A stretch of 64,000 bases of DNA from Desulfovibrionaceae bacterium (GTDB lineage Bacteria > Desulfobacterota > Desulfovibrionia > Desulfovibrionales > Desulfovibrionaceae): the NCBI GenBank assembly GCA_016932995.1, contig JAFGBU010000017.1, positions 28,337 through 92,336 on the forward strand. Reading direction: 5' to 3'. A program made the position numbers and the translations under genes. Positions 1 to 8,572 of the stretch are shown here, in pieces (the stretch's first letter is position 1; every line of letters starts with the position of its first letter). The notes under the pieces were generated by a model. That model did no database searches. It was given only the letters and a program-made list of their open reading frames with translations, and was not told the origin of the DNA.

Positions 1-631
1 ACTTGTACATGGGCTCGAACACGAAGCTGTTCTCCCTGAGCAGGGCCAGGAGCCTTGCGTCCGGCAGCCGGACCATTGAGGCCTCGCACAAAACCAGGTT
101 CCTGTCGTAGGCCATGACCGAGAGGGCCTCCCAGTCGTGGCCCCGGTTCTTGGAGCGGTAGACCATCTGCTCGGTCGGGGCCTGCCTGGTCTTGGGGTTG
201 GCAAAGGTCCCGCGGTGGGTGTGGCCGGTGATGAGCAGGGTCTCGGGGTTAAGCTCCACGATCCGGTCCAGGAGCGAGTGCTGGATCTCCGGGGCCGGCC
301 GCTCGGCCCAGTTCTCGCCCGAGTCCCGGCTCCACCACAGGGTCGGGCCGAAGTCGTCGGACAGGACCAGCTGGCCGTCGCCGAGCCTGGTCAGCCTGGG
401 GCAGTGGCTGCGCCTGGCGCACAGGAGCCTGGGCGCGGACCAGGTCCGGCCCAGGTCCAGGCTGGTCTTGAGCAGGAGGCTGCGCCTGGCGCCCACGTGG
501 CGGTCATACTCGTTGTAGGCCGCGATTATCCGGCCGTCCGGGGCCAGGCAGAGGTCCGGGAAGCACAGGTATTGGCCGGGGCGCTGGTCAATGACCGTGT
601 GCCTGGAGGTCTGGGCTGTGAGGCTTGGCAT
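1..631 (-). CDS. BNR/sialidase-like protein, cut off by the window edge
   Basis: The first 210 residues are visible and the reading frame runs off the left edge. Three Asp-box-like motifs (S-x-D-x-G-x-x-W type) are present: SLDLGRTW (about 57-64), SRDSGENW (101-108) and the weaker SKNRGHDW (160-167). This spacing fits a six-bladed beta-propeller of the exo-alpha-sialidase/BNR superfamily. No signal peptide is visible at the chosen ATG (631). The gene starts 28 bases after the aryl-CoA ligase stop and on the same strand, so it may be the last gene of the aromatic operon or simply follow it. The substrate cannot be told: many propellers of this class are not sialidases, and the catalytic Tyr and Glu would lie in the missing part. 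Confidence 0.6.
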   Translation of the reverse strand, partial: MPSLTAQTSRHTVIDQRPGQYLCFPDLCLAPDGRIIAAYNEYDRHVGARRSLLLKTSLDLGRTWSAPRLLCARRSHCPRLTRLGDGQLVLSDDFGPTLWWSRDSGENWAERPAPEIQHSLLDRIVELNPETLLITGHTHRGTFANPKTRQAPTEQMVYRSKNRGHDWEALSVMAYDRNLVLCEASMVRLPDARLLALLRENSFVFEPMYK

Positions 632-659
632 GGCGCGCTCCGCGTGTTTGGGCCCGGGC

Positions 660-1955
660 CTAGTCCTGGTTCCTGTCGTCCTGGACCCGCTTGGACTTGG
701 CGAAGCTCCTGGGCAGCCCGCCGGGCTGGACGATGTCCACCTGGCTGCGGACCAGTATCTGGCCGCGTATCTCCTCGGACACGGCCCGGGCCAGGGCCGA
801 CGCGTCCATGGCGGCGTCCTTTTTGCGCTCCACCCTGACGGCCATGAAGTCCAGGCCGCCCCGGCGGCTGAGCTGGATCTGATACTCGGAGCTCAGCTCC
901 GCGAACTTCTCGATCACCGCGGCCACCTGGCCGGGGTAGATGTTCACGCCCCTGAACACGAACATGTCGTCGGAGCGGCCCTGGATGCGGTCGTGTCTCG
1001 GCATGCGCAGGCCGCAGGCGCACTCGCCCGGGATCAGCCTGGTCAGGTCGTGGGTCCGGTAGCGGATGAGCGGGGAGGCCTCCTTGCACAGGCTGGTGAC
1101 CACCATCTCGCCCAGCTCTCCCGGGGCCACGGGCTCGAGCGTGACCGGATCCACGATCTCCAGGATGAACAGGTCGGCCCAGTAGTGGATGCCTTGGCGG
1201 GCCTCGCAGTCCAGGCCCGTGCCCGGGCCGTAGAGCTCGGTCATGCCCGCGATGTCGAAGCTGGCCTCGACGCCCAGGGCCTCCTCGAACTGCCTGCGCA
1301 TCTTTGGGGTGTGGGCCTCGGCCCCGAAGATGACCCTCTTGAGTCTGATCCGGTCGCGCAGGCCGTTCTTGAGCACCTCGTCACCCAAGAGCAGGGCCAT
1401 GGACGCGGTGGAGCACAGGCAGGTGGTCTCAAGGTCGGTGAGCATCTGGAGCTGGATATCCAGGAGGCCCGGGCCCACGGGCACGGCCATGGCCCCGAAG
1501 CGCTCGCAGCCGAGCTGGAACCCGGCCCCTGCCGTCCACAGGCCGTAGCCCACGCAGATCTGGACCCGGTCCAGGACGCTCAGCCCGGCCAGCTCGTAGC
1601 AGCGGGCGAACATGTCCTTCCAGACCTCGATGTCCTTTTGGGTGTAGGACAATATCTTGCGCTTGCCCGTGGTGCCGCTGGAGCCGTGGATGCGGACCAC
1701 GTCCTTCTCGGGCACGGACAGAAGGGGCAGGGGATAGCCGTCGCGCAAATCCTCGGTGTTGGTGAACGGCAGCCGGGCCAGGTCGTCCAGGGTCCTGACG
1801 TCGCCCGGTTCCAGGCCGGCCTGGCCCAGCCGGGCCCTGTAGAACGGGCTGCCGTTGAAGGCGTGCCCGACCGTCCACTTGAGCCCCTCCAGCTGCCTGT
1901 CGGCGATCTGTTCGGCTGAGAGGTCGGGCAAAAAGCGGCGTTTTTTCGCGGCCAT
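660..1955 (-). CDS. Phenylacetate-CoA ligase family protein (PaaK-type, AMP-forming)
   Basis: A 431-residue adenylate-forming enzyme, the usual PaaK length. Family members join an aryl acid such as phenylacetate or indoleacetate to CoA through an acyl-AMP. The ATP loop SSGTTGKRK lies at about 92-100. Further on come an AEAHTPKMR stretch, a MTELYGPG motif that matches the family adenine-binding loop, and a C-terminal subdomain with the hinge-like GRSDDMFVFRGVNIYP. The start at 1955 is preceded by GAGGAG; an upstream in-frame extension has no ribosome site and low-complexity sequence. The gene follows trpA by 108 bases on the same strand with no U-tract terminator between them, so co-transcription is likely. 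Its place after the Trp genes suggests activation or salvage of aryl acids related to aromatic amino acids; this is inference. Confidence 0.85.
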   Translation of the reverse strand: MAAKKRRFLPDLSAEQIADRQLEGLKWTVGHAFNGSPFYRARLGQAGLEPGDVRTLDDLARLPFTNTEDLRDGYPLPLLSVPEKDVVRIHGSSGTTGKRKILSYTQKDIEVWKDMFARCYELAGLSVLDRVQICVGYGLWTAGAGFQLGCERFGAMAVPVGPGLLDIQLQMLTDLETTCLCSTASMALLLGDEVLKNGLRDRIRLKRVIFGAEAHTPKMRRQFEEALGVEASFDIAGMTELYGPGTGLDCEARQGIHYWADLFILEIVDPVTLEPVAPGELGEMVVTSLCKEASPLIRYRTHDLTRLIPGECACGLRMPRHDRIQGRSDDMFVFRGVNIYPGQVAAVIEKFAELSSEYQIQLSRRGGLDFMAVRVERKKDAAMDASALARAVSEEIRGQILVRSQVDIVQPGGLPRSFAKSKRVQDDRNQD

Positions 1956-2063
1956 GGTCACTCCTCGTGGCTTCCGGGGCTCCGGGTCCGGCCCGGTCAG
2001 GTATTGATGCAGCAAAACCCGGCAATCTTCAAGCCCGCGGCCGGTCGGATTCGGGCCGCCCGG

Positions 2064-2831
2064 TCAGGACCAGGCGGCCATGAACTCGGCGCTCTTGCCC
2101 CCGGCCTCGAGGTGCTTGATGAGCGCGCTCCCGAACACGGCCGCGTCCACCAGGCCCTCCAGGCCCTTGAGCTGGTCCGGGGTCTTGAGGCCGAAGCCCA
2201 GGGCCACGGGGATGTCGAAGACCTGCCTGGCGACGGCGAGCTTTTGCCTGACCTCCTCGGGCAGGGTCCTGCGCTCGCCCGTGGTCCCGAGCACGGACAC
2301 GAAGTAGGCGAAGCCCGTGGCCTGCGCGGCGTACATGGCCAGGCGCTCCCTGGAGGTGTTCAGGCCGACCAGGGGCACCAGGTCCAGGCCCTGGGCCGTG
2401 AGGATGCGCTTGATGTCCACGGCCTCCTCAAAGGGCAGGTCGGCCAGGATCACGCCCGAGACCCCGGCCCGGGAGGCGTCCCGGGCAAAGGCCGCAACCC
2501 CGTACTGGAGCACGGGGTTCAGGTAGCCCATGAGCACCAGGGCCGCGGAGAACCCGGCCCTCCGGGCCGCGAGCTCGCCCAGTATCCAGGCCAGGTCCAC
2601 GCCCTGGGCCAGGGCCTGCAGCGAGGCCCTCTCGACCACCGGCCCGTCGGCCACGGGGTCGGAAAAGGGCATGCCGATCTCGATTATGTCCGCGCCGGCC
2701 GCGTCCAAAGCGGCCAGCTCCTCCCAGAACCGGTCCTTGTCCGGGAACCCGGCGGGCAGGAAGGGTATCAGCGCGATCCGGCCCGAGGCGTTGGCGGCGC
2801 GGATCTTTTCAGTGAGCAGTGAGCTTTTCAT
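2064..2831 (-). CDS. trpA: Tryptophan synthase alpha subunit
   Basis: Cleaves indole-3-glycerol phosphate to indole and glyceraldehyde 3-phosphate; the indole is channelled to TrpB. 255 residues, slightly shorter than the E. coli protein (268). The TIM-barrel catalytic glutamate is in ADIIEIGMPFSDPVADGP (Glu about 51, Asp about 58). The phosphate-binding end of the barrel is seen in VALGFGLKTPDQ and DAAVFGSALI. The ATG at 2831 lies 3 bases after the trpB stop, so translation is tightly coupled. It is the last biosynthetic gene of the trp block. Confidence 0.97.
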   Translation of the reverse strand: MKSSLLTEKIRAANASGRIALIPFLPAGFPDKDRFWEELAALDAAGADIIEIGMPFSDPVADGPVVERASLQALAQGVDLAWILGELAARRAGFSAALVLMGYLNPVLQYGVAAFARDASRAGVSGVILADLPFEEAVDIKRILTAQGLDLVPLVGLNTSRERLAMYAAQATGFAYFVSVLGTTGERRTLPEEVRQKLAVARQVFDIPVALGFGLKTPDQLKGLEGLVDAAVFGSALIKHLEAGGKSAEFMAAWS

Positions 2832-2834
2832 GGA

Positions 2835-4025
2835 CTAGTCTCCTTTGCTTTCCTTTTGCGAGGCCAGGGCCTGCTCGACTATCTCCAGGTCCTTGTCCCC
2901 GCGGCCCGAGAGGCAGAGGAGCACGCTGGACCCGGGTTTGATGTCCCGGGCGTTGTCCAGGACCCAGCCCAGGGCGTGGGAGCTCTCCAGGGCGGGCAGG
3001 ATGCCCTCGGTCCGGCACAGGGTCTGGAAGGCCGCGAGGGCCGAGTCGTCGGTGACCGACACGTACCTGGCCCGGCCCGAGGCCTGCAGGTCGGAGTGCT
3101 CGGGCCCGACCCCGGGGTAGTCCAGGCCCGGGGCCACGGAGTGCGAGGGCAGTATCTGGCCCTGCCCGGTCTGCAGGAGCTTGGTCCTGGTGCCGTGGAG
3201 CACGCCCGGGCTGCCCAGGCTCAGGGTGGCCGAGTGATAGCAATCGGGCTGGCCGCTTCCGGCCGCCTCCACGCCGACCAGCTCGACCCCGGGCTCGGGC
3301 ACGAACTCGTGGAACATGCCGATGGCGTTGGACCCGCCGCCCACGCAGGCCACGACCATGTCCGGCAGCCTGCCGACGCGCTCCCTGAACTGGGCCTTGG
3401 CCTCTCGGCCGATGACCGCCTGGAAGTCGCGGATCATCTCCGGGAAGGGGTGGGGCCCGACCACCGAGCCCAGGCAGTAGTGGGTGTCCCGCTGCTCGGC
3501 GATCCAGTGCCTGAGCGCGGCGTTGATGGCGTCCTTCAAGGTCTGGGTCCCGGTCTTGACCGGCTCGACCCGCGCGCCCAGAAGCTCCATGCGCCGCACG
3601 TTGTGGGCCTGGCGGCGTATGTCCACCGCGCCCATGTACACGACGCACTCAAGCCCCAGCTTGGCCGCGGCCGTGGCCGTGGCCACGCCGTGCTGACCGG
3701 CCCCGGTCTCGGCCAGGAGCGTGCCCTTGCCGAGCATCTTGGTCAGCAGGCCCTGGCCCATGGTGTTGTTGATCTTGTGCGCCCCGGTGTGGGCCAGGTC
3801 CTCGCGCTTGAGCCAGAGGTCCAGGCCGAGCCTCTGGGACAGGTTGTCGCAGCGGGTCAGGGCCGTGGGCCGGCCCACGAAGTCCTTGAGCAGGGCCTTG
3901 AACTGCCTGTCGAACTCCTCGGAGCGCACGATGGTCTCCATGGCCCGCTCCAGCTCCAGGAGCGGGGGCATGAGCAGCTCGGGCACGAACTGGCCCCCGA
4001 AGTCGCCGAAATAGCCTTTTTTCAT
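2835..4025 (-). CDS. trpB: Tryptophan synthase beta subunit
   Basis: PLP enzyme that condenses indole with L-serine to give tryptophan. 396 residues, the normal TrpB1 length. PLP lysine in LAHTGAHKINN (Lys about 84), phosphate loop GGGSNAIG, and a typical N-terminus (GYFGDFGGQFVPE) that contacts TrpA. The start at 4025 has a strong GGAGGAG site and its ATGA overlaps the trpF stop by 4 bases; an in-frame extension upstream lies inside trpF and is not coding. A second, distinct beta-like protein (trpB2) is encoded at 46059. Confidence 0.98.
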   Translation of the reverse strand: MKKGYFGDFGGQFVPELLMPPLLELERAMETIVRSEEFDRQFKALLKDFVGRPTALTRCDNLSQRLGLDLWLKREDLAHTGAHKINNTMGQGLLTKMLGKGTLLAETGAGQHGVATATAAAKLGLECVVYMGAVDIRRQAHNVRRMELLGARVEPVKTGTQTLKDAINAALRHWIAEQRDTHYCLGSVVGPHPFPEMIRDFQAVIGREAKAQFRERVGRLPDMVVACVGGGSNAIGMFHEFVPEPGVELVGVEAAGSGQPDCYHSATLSLGSPGVLHGTRTKLLQTGQGQILPSHSVAPGLDYPGVGPEHSDLQASGRARYVSVTDDSALAAFQTLCRTEGILPALESSHALGWVLDNARDIKPGSSVLLCLSGRGDKDLEIVEQALASQKESKGD

Positions 4026-4669
4026 CTCTCCTCCGTGGTTGCTGCAAGTGTCCGGCCCAGGGCCTTGAACACCGCCCTGAGCCTGGCCGGGTCCTTGATC
4101 CCGGGCGAGTCCTCGACCCCGGAATTGAAGTCCAGGCCGGGCGGGGAGCAGGCCGCCAGCGCGGTCCGGACATTGTCCGGGCCGAGACCGCCGGCAAGGA
4201 ACCAAACTTTATTTATGTCAATATGTTGAATCAAGCCAAAATCAATGGACCTGGCGTGGCCGCCGCCCGATCTTCCGGCGTCCAGCAGGAAGTGGCGGCA
4301 GAACGGCGCAAAGCGTTCCAGGTCTTTTTGCAGGCCGCGGGCGTCCGCGTAGGACTCGGGCCACAGGGTCTTGATCACCCGCCGGGGCCCGATCGCGGCG
4401 CAGAACGCCTCGCTTTGTTTGCCGTGGAGCTGGGCCAGGTCCAGCCCGGCCCGGTCCATGATCTCGAGGACCTCCCCTGGGGTCTGGTCCACGAAGACCC
4501 CGACCTTGAGCCCGCGGCCGGGCTCGATTTCGGCCGGGAACCCCGGGTCCGTGTTGCGCGGGCTTCCGGGATGGAAGATGAAGCCCATAAGGTCCGCGCC
4601 GAGCCTTTGGCACAGCTCCACGTCCGCCCTGCGGGTCAGGCCGCAGACCTTGATCAGGGGCCGGTTCAT
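4022..4669 (-). CDS. trpF: Phosphoribosylanthranilate isomerase
   Basis: Amadori rearrangement of phosphoribosylanthranilate to CdRP. 215 residues. The catalytic Cys is in the N-terminal KVCGLTR (Cys 9) and the catalytic Asp in VGVFVDQ. The phosphate-binding AGGLGPDNV and DFNSGVEDSPGIKD motifs close the barrel. The start at 4669 overlaps the trpC stop in an ATGA, and the stop overlaps the trpB start in the same way. trpF and trpC are separate genes here, not the fused form found in enteric bacteria. Confidence 0.96.
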   Translation of the reverse strand: MNRPLIKVCGLTRRADVELCQRLGADLMGFIFHPGSPRNTDPGFPAEIEPGRGLKVGVFVDQTPGEVLEIMDRAGLDLAQLHGKQSEAFCAAIGPRRVIKTLWPESYADARGLQKDLERFAPFCRHFLLDAGRSGGGHARSIDFGLIQHIDINKVWFLAGGLGPDNVRTALAACSPPGLDFNSGVEDSPGIKDPARLRAVFKALGRTLAATTEER

Positions 4670-5445
4670 GGCTGCTTCCTCCCGGTCAGCTTGGCCAGGG
4701 CCAGGCCCGGGTCGCTTGAGGCCATGAGCGCGCTGCCCACGAGCACGGCCGCAAAGCCCAGACCGCCCAGCTCCAGGACCTGGCCGCGGTCCTGTATGCC
4801 GCTGGCCGAGATCCATGTCTCGCCGGGCTCTTTCAGCTCGACCAGCCGGCGGGAGTTGTCCAGGTCGACCTCAAGGCTGTCCAGGTCCCGGTTGTTGACC
4901 TGGATGATCCAGGCCCCGGCCCGGCGCGCCCGGTTCAGGTCCGCGCGGTCAAAGACCTCGACCACGGGCTCGAGGTCCAGGCGCTCGGCGCGCTTGATCA
5001 TCTCGAAGAGCTCGGAGTCGAGCAGGAACATGCGCGCGATGAGCAGCAGGGCCGAGGCCGGGGTGGCCGCGGTCTGGACCACCTGGAGCGGGTCGAGCAG
5101 GAAGTCCTTGCGCAGCAGGGGCAGGCCCGGGCCGCTCATGTCCGCCAGGAAGCCCAAATGGCCCTGGAAGTAGCGCTCCTCGGTGAGCACGGACATGGCC
5201 GCGGCCCCGGCCCGGGCGTAGGCCTCGGCCGCCAGCTCGGGCGTGAGCCCGAGGTTTATCTCGCCCCTGGAGGGCGAGGCCCGCTTGTACTCGGCGATCA
5301 CGGCCGCGCCCGGACCGGGCGAAACAAGGGCCCGGGAAAACGACGGCCTCTTGCCGGAAAAGGCCGGCGGCAGCCTGCCCGCGTCCGCGGCCTGCCTGAG
5401 CCGGGCGATCTCCCCGGCCTTGGCCCGGCGGAACTTGTCAAGCAT
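4666..5445 (-). CDS. trpC: Indole-3-glycerol phosphate synthase
   Basis: Decarboxylates and closes CdRP to indole-3-glycerol phosphate. 259 residues, a single-domain enzyme. Conserved VIAEYKRASPSRG (Lys about 54), a central LLRKDFLLDPLQV with the catalytic Lys, and LEPVVEVFDRADLNRA followed by IIQVNNRDLDSLEVDL. Starts inside the 3' end of trpD (8-base overlap), so it is translationally coupled. Confidence 0.97.
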   Translation of the reverse strand: MLDKFRRAKAGEIARLRQAADAGRLPPAFSGKRPSFSRALVSPGPGAAVIAEYKRASPSRGEINLGLTPELAAEAYARAGAAAMSVLTEERYFQGHLGFLADMSGPGLPLLRKDFLLDPLQVVQTAATPASALLLIARMFLLDSELFEMIKRAERLDLEPVVEVFDRADLNRARRAGAWIIQVNNRDLDSLEVDLDNSRRLVELKEPGETWISASGIQDRGQVLELGGLGFAAVLVGSALMASSDPGLALAKLTGRKQP

Positions 5446-6442
5446 CGAGCACCCCTTCCTTCAGGCCGCTGGCCACGGCCTCGCGGGCCTTTTCCGCGGC
5501 CCGCTCCAGGCTCAGGTCCTCGAGCAGGAACAGGGCCGCGGCCAGGTTCAGGGCGGCCATGTCCATCATGGCCTCCGGTCCCCGGCCCGCGAGCACCGCC
5601 CTGAGCGCGGCCACGGCCTGGTCCTTGTCCTCGACGCGCATGTCCTCGGGCGCGCGCCGGGCAAAGCCCAGGGCCTCGGGGTCGATGTCCAGGCGGGTTA
5701 CGCGGCCGCCCTCGATCAGCAGGGCCCGGGTCGGGCCGAAGGGCGTGAGCTCGTCAAAGCCCGTGGCCTGGTCGTGGACCACCAGGGCCCGCTCGATCCC
5801 GGTCAGGGCCAGGGCCTCGGCCATGAGCTCCACGGCCGCGGGGTCGCCCACGCCCAGGAGCTGGTGCGTGGGCCGGGCCGGGTTGAGCAGGGGGCCCATG
5901 AGGTTGAACAGGGTCCTGACGCCCAGCTCCTTGCGCACCGGCATGACGTGGGCGAACGCCGGGTGGTAGGCCGGGGCGAACAGAAAGGCGAAGTTGCGCC
6001 TGGCCAGCTCGGCCGTGGCCTGTTCCGGGTCCGAGGTCAGGGGCAGGCCCAGGGCCTCGACCGCGTCCGCGCTGCCGCAGGACGAGGACACCGCCCGGTT
6101 GCCGTGCTTGACCACCTGGTGGCCCAGCCCGGCCAAAAACAGGGCCACGGCCGTGGAGCAGTTGAAGCTGCTCGAGGCGTCGCCGCCCGTGCCGCAGGTG
6201 TCGATGCTTTTCCCCTCGACGTCCTTGACCAGCTTGGCGTGCTTAAGTGCCGCAGACACGGCCGAGGCCAGCTCCCGGGCCGTTGCGCCCTTGGCCCTCA
6301 GGCCCATGAGCAGGGCCCCGGCCTGGGAGGCGGTGAGGCGCCCGGCCATGAGCTCGCCAAAGGCCGCGTCGGCCTGTTCCTGGTCCAGGTCCCGGCCCTG
6401 GGCCAGGGTTTCCAGTATCTCCTTCACGCTGTTCTTGGTCAT
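5438..6442 (-). CDS. trpD: Anthranilate phosphoribosyltransferase
   Basis: Transfers phosphoribose from PRPP to anthranilate. 334 residues, the usual length of a monofunctional TrpD. PRPP loop DTCGTGGDASSSFNCST at about 81-97, KHGNRAVSSSCGSADAVEALG at about 114-134, and NLMGPLLNPARP. The ATG at 6442 overlaps the trpG stop by 4 bases. TrpD is not fused to TrpG, unlike the E. coli arrangement. Confidence 0.97.
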   Translation of the reverse strand: MTKNSVKEILETLAQGRDLDQEQADAAFGELMAGRLTASQAGALLMGLRAKGATARELASAVSAALKHAKLVKDVEGKSIDTCGTGGDASSSFNCSTAVALFLAGLGHQVVKHGNRAVSSSCGSADAVEALGLPLTSDPEQATAELARRNFAFLFAPAYHPAFAHVMPVRKELGVRTLFNLMGPLLNPARPTHQLLGVGDPAAVELMAEALALTGIERALVVHDQATGFDELTPFGPTRALLIEGGRVTRLDIDPEALGFARRAPEDMRVEDKDQAVAALRAVLAGRGPEAMMDMAALNLAAALFLLEDLSLERAAEKAREAVASGLKEGVLDA

Positions 6443-7044
6443 TTTTCCCTCCCCGCAGGCCCGCTTGAGCGGGCCTGGTCTTGATCCAGAAAGTTCTTCA
6501 AAAGCCTTGGGCCCTCGGGCGTGAGTATGGACTCCGGGTGGAACTGGACCCCGCTCCAGGGCCGGTCGCGGAAGGCCAGGCCCATGACCTCGTTGTCCTC
6601 GCTCCTGGCCGTGAACTCCAGGTTGTCCGGCGCGCCCTGTTCGCGCACCGCCAGGGAGTGGTAGCGGCAGGCCTCGAAGGGGTCGGGCAGGCCCTTGAAC
6701 AGGCCCTGGCCCGAATGGCTGATCATGGACGTCTTGCCGTGCATGATGCGCCTTGCTCCGACCACCTCGGCCCCGGCGAACGCGCCCAGTATCTGGTGCC
6801 CCAGGCAGACCCCGAGCAGGGGCGCGGTCCTGGGCAGCAGGGCCAAAAACTCAAGGCACAGCCCGGCGTTCTCGGGCCGGCTCGGGCCGGGCGAGATGCA
6901 CACCCGCTCCAGGGTCCCGGAGCGGGCCAGATCGAGCAGTTCGGGCTCGTCGTTGCGCAGCACCCTGGGGTCCTGGCCCAGGACCTGGAAGGCCTGGACC
7001 AGGTTGAAGGTGAACGAGTCGAAGTTATCTATTAGCAAAAACAT
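6439..7044 (-). CDS. trpG: Anthranilate synthase component II (glutamine amidotransferase)
   Basis: Supplies ammonia from glutamine to TrpE. 201 residues. Class I amidotransferase triad: Cys 80 in LLGVCLGHQILG, and His and Glu in VQFHPESIL near residue 170. N-terminal LIDNFDSFTFNLVQ is typical of TrpG/PabA. The start lies 20 bases inside the end of trpE. It could also serve folate synthesis as PabA, because no second copy is seen in the window. Confidence 0.96.
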   Translation of the reverse strand: MFLLIDNFDSFTFNLVQAFQVLGQDPRVLRNDEPELLDLARSGTLERVCISPGPSRPENAGLCLEFLALLPRTAPLLGVCLGHQILGAFAGAEVVGARRIMHGKTSMISHSGQGLFKGLPDPFEACRYHSLAVREQGAPDNLEFTARSEDNEVMGLAFRDRPWSGVQFHPESILTPEGPRLLKNFLDQDQARSSGPAGREK

Positions 7045-8437
7045 CGCCGTCCTCCGTGGCCTTGATCACCTCCAGGAGCACCCTGGCCTTGTTGTTGCAT
7101 TCCAGCCACTCCTTTTGGGGGTCCGAGTCATAGACAATGCCCGCCCCGGCCTGCCAGAAGCAGCGGCCGTCCCTGAACCACATGCTGCGGATGGTGATGC
7201 CCGTGTCCAGGTCCACCCGGCCCTTGTCCAGGCCGATCCAGCCGATGGTCCCGGCGTAGGGCCCCCTGGCCCGGCCCTCGAGCTCGGCGATGATCTCCAT
7301 GGCCCTGATCTTGGGCGCGCCGCTCACGGTCCCGGCCGGGAAGGTGGCCGCGAGCACGTCCAGGGCGTCGAGCCCGGGCCTGAGCTCGGCGTCCACGTAC
7401 GAGGTCAGGTGCATGACGTGCGAGAAGCGCTCGACCTGCATGAGCCTCTGGACCTTGACCGTGCCCGGCTTGGCGATGCGGCCCAGGTCGTTGCGGCCCA
7501 GGTCCACGAGCATGACGTGCTCGGCCCGCTCCTTGGGGTCGGCCAGGAGCTCCTCGGCCAGGTCGCGGTCCTGGGCCTCGTCCGCGCCCCTGGGCCTGGT
7601 CCCGGCTATGGGCCGGACCTCCAGGGCCCCGCCCTCGCAGCGGACCATCATCTCCGGGGACGAGCCGACCAGGGTCACGCCCGGCAGGCGCATGAAGAAC
7701 ATGAACGGCGAGGGGTTGGCCTGCCTGAGCCTGCGGTAGACCTGGAACGGGTCGCCCGAAAAGGGGGCCTCGAACCTGGTGGACAGGACTACCTGGATGG
7801 CCTCGCCCTGGGTGATGAGCTCCTTGGCCGCGGACACGGCCCGGCAGAACTCCTCCTGGCCGGGCGCGGCCGAGACCTCGCCCGCCTCGGCCCGGCCCGC
7901 CTCCGGCGGGACCGGCGAGCCGTTGGGCGAGGCGTCCTCGTCCAGGCTCAGGAAGCAGCAGCGGTGGCGCAGGTGGTCGAAGAGCACGAGCCTGCCCGGC
8001 AGGGCCAGGCAGGTCTCGGCCTCTTGCGGCGGCATCAGGGCCGCGAGCTTGGGCTCGAACATGCCGGCCACGCCGAAGCCGAAGTAGCCGTAGAGCCCCC
8101 TGGTCAGGGCGGGCAGGTCTTCGAGGCCCTGGCCGGGGATCAGCTCGATCTTTCGCATGAGCGCCTTGAGCCCGGGCAGGAAGTCTTGGCCGTCGAGGTC
8201 CCTGAGCGCGGCCAGGGCCGGGTCCGGGGCGTCCACGGCCAGCCTGCCGGCCCGGGCCCGGACCAGGAGCCTGAAGTCCCAGGCCATGAGGCTGAAGCGG
8301 CCCAGCCGGCCGTCCACCTCGGCGCTCTCCAGCAGGATGCCGGGCCGCGTCCCGACCAGGGACAGGTACAGGCTGATGGGCGTCTGCACGTCGGCCGGCA
8401 GCCATTTGCCGTACTGTCTCAGTCTTATCTTGGTCAT
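7025..8437 (-). CDS. trpE: Anthranilate synthase component I
   Basis: Makes anthranilate from chorismate. 470 residues. The LLESAE motif at about 35-40 is the Trp-binding, feedback-inhibition site of TrpE proteins. The C-terminal chorismate-binding core is clear: RPIAGTRPRG, DLGRNDLGRIAKPG, FPAGTVSGAPKIRAMEII and QAGAGIVYDSDP. The ATG at 8437 has a GGAGGG site. It lies 42 bases after a strong intrinsic terminator and no good separate promoter is visible, so its expression probably depends on read-through from tyrA (see the attenuator entry). Confidence 0.97.
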   Translation of the reverse strand: MTKIRLRQYGKWLPADVQTPISLYLSLVGTRPGILLESAEVDGRLGRFSLMAWDFRLLVRARAGRLAVDAPDPALAALRDLDGQDFLPGLKALMRKIELIPGQGLEDLPALTRGLYGYFGFGVAGMFEPKLAALMPPQEAETCLALPGRLVLFDHLRHRCCFLSLDEDASPNGSPVPPEAGRAEAGEVSAAPGQEEFCRAVSAAKELITQGEAIQVVLSTRFEAPFSGDPFQVYRRLRQANPSPFMFFMRLPGVTLVGSSPEMMVRCEGGALEVRPIAGTRPRGADEAQDRDLAEELLADPKERAEHVMLVDLGRNDLGRIAKPGTVKVQRLMQVERFSHVMHLTSYVDAELRPGLDALDVLAATFPAGTVSGAPKIRAMEIIAELEGRARGPYAGTIGWIGLDKGRVDLDTGITIRSMWFRDGRCFWQAGAGIVYDSDPQKEWLECNNKARVLLEVIKATEDGDVFANR

Positions 8438-8478
8438 CTTCCCTCCGTTTTCGTTCCGGCCCCGGGCTAGTCGCGGAC

Positions 8479-8510
8479 AAAAAAACCGCGCCCCGGGGCG
8501 CGGTTTTTTT
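8479..8510 (-). terminator. Intrinsic terminator between tyrA and trpE
   Basis: A perfect 32-base palindrome. The stem is CCGCGCCCC / GGGGCGCGG flanked by A7 and T7, so in the minus-strand transcript it reads as a 9-bp GC stem followed by seven U. It lies after tyrA and before trpE, inside the supra-operon. It would stop transcription of the trp genes unless prevented. By symmetry it is also a terminator on the plus strand, where no gene precedes it. Confidence 0.9.
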
Positions 8511-8572
8511 CGGCTCCTTAGCCTTGACCCGTATAGGCCGCACCCCTGCTGTTCTCAGTCACGCCACCACCA
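8479..8572 (-). promoter_or_regulatory. Candidate Trp attenuator built on the 3' end of tyrA
   Basis: Reading the minus strand: three consecutive TGG codons (8572-8564), then CGT, GAC and the tyrA stop TGA (8557-8555). Eight bases later GGGGTGCGG (8546-8538) can pair over all nine positions, with one G-U, to CCGCGCCCC (8503-8495). That is the 5' arm of the terminator. Stalling on the Trp codons leaves the first segment free and favours the antiterminator. A ribosome reaching the stop codon would crowd that segment and favour termination. This is the classical trp logic, with the tail of tyrA as leader peptide. The pairings were drawn by hand, and no convincing 1:2 helix was found. Confidence 0.75.
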
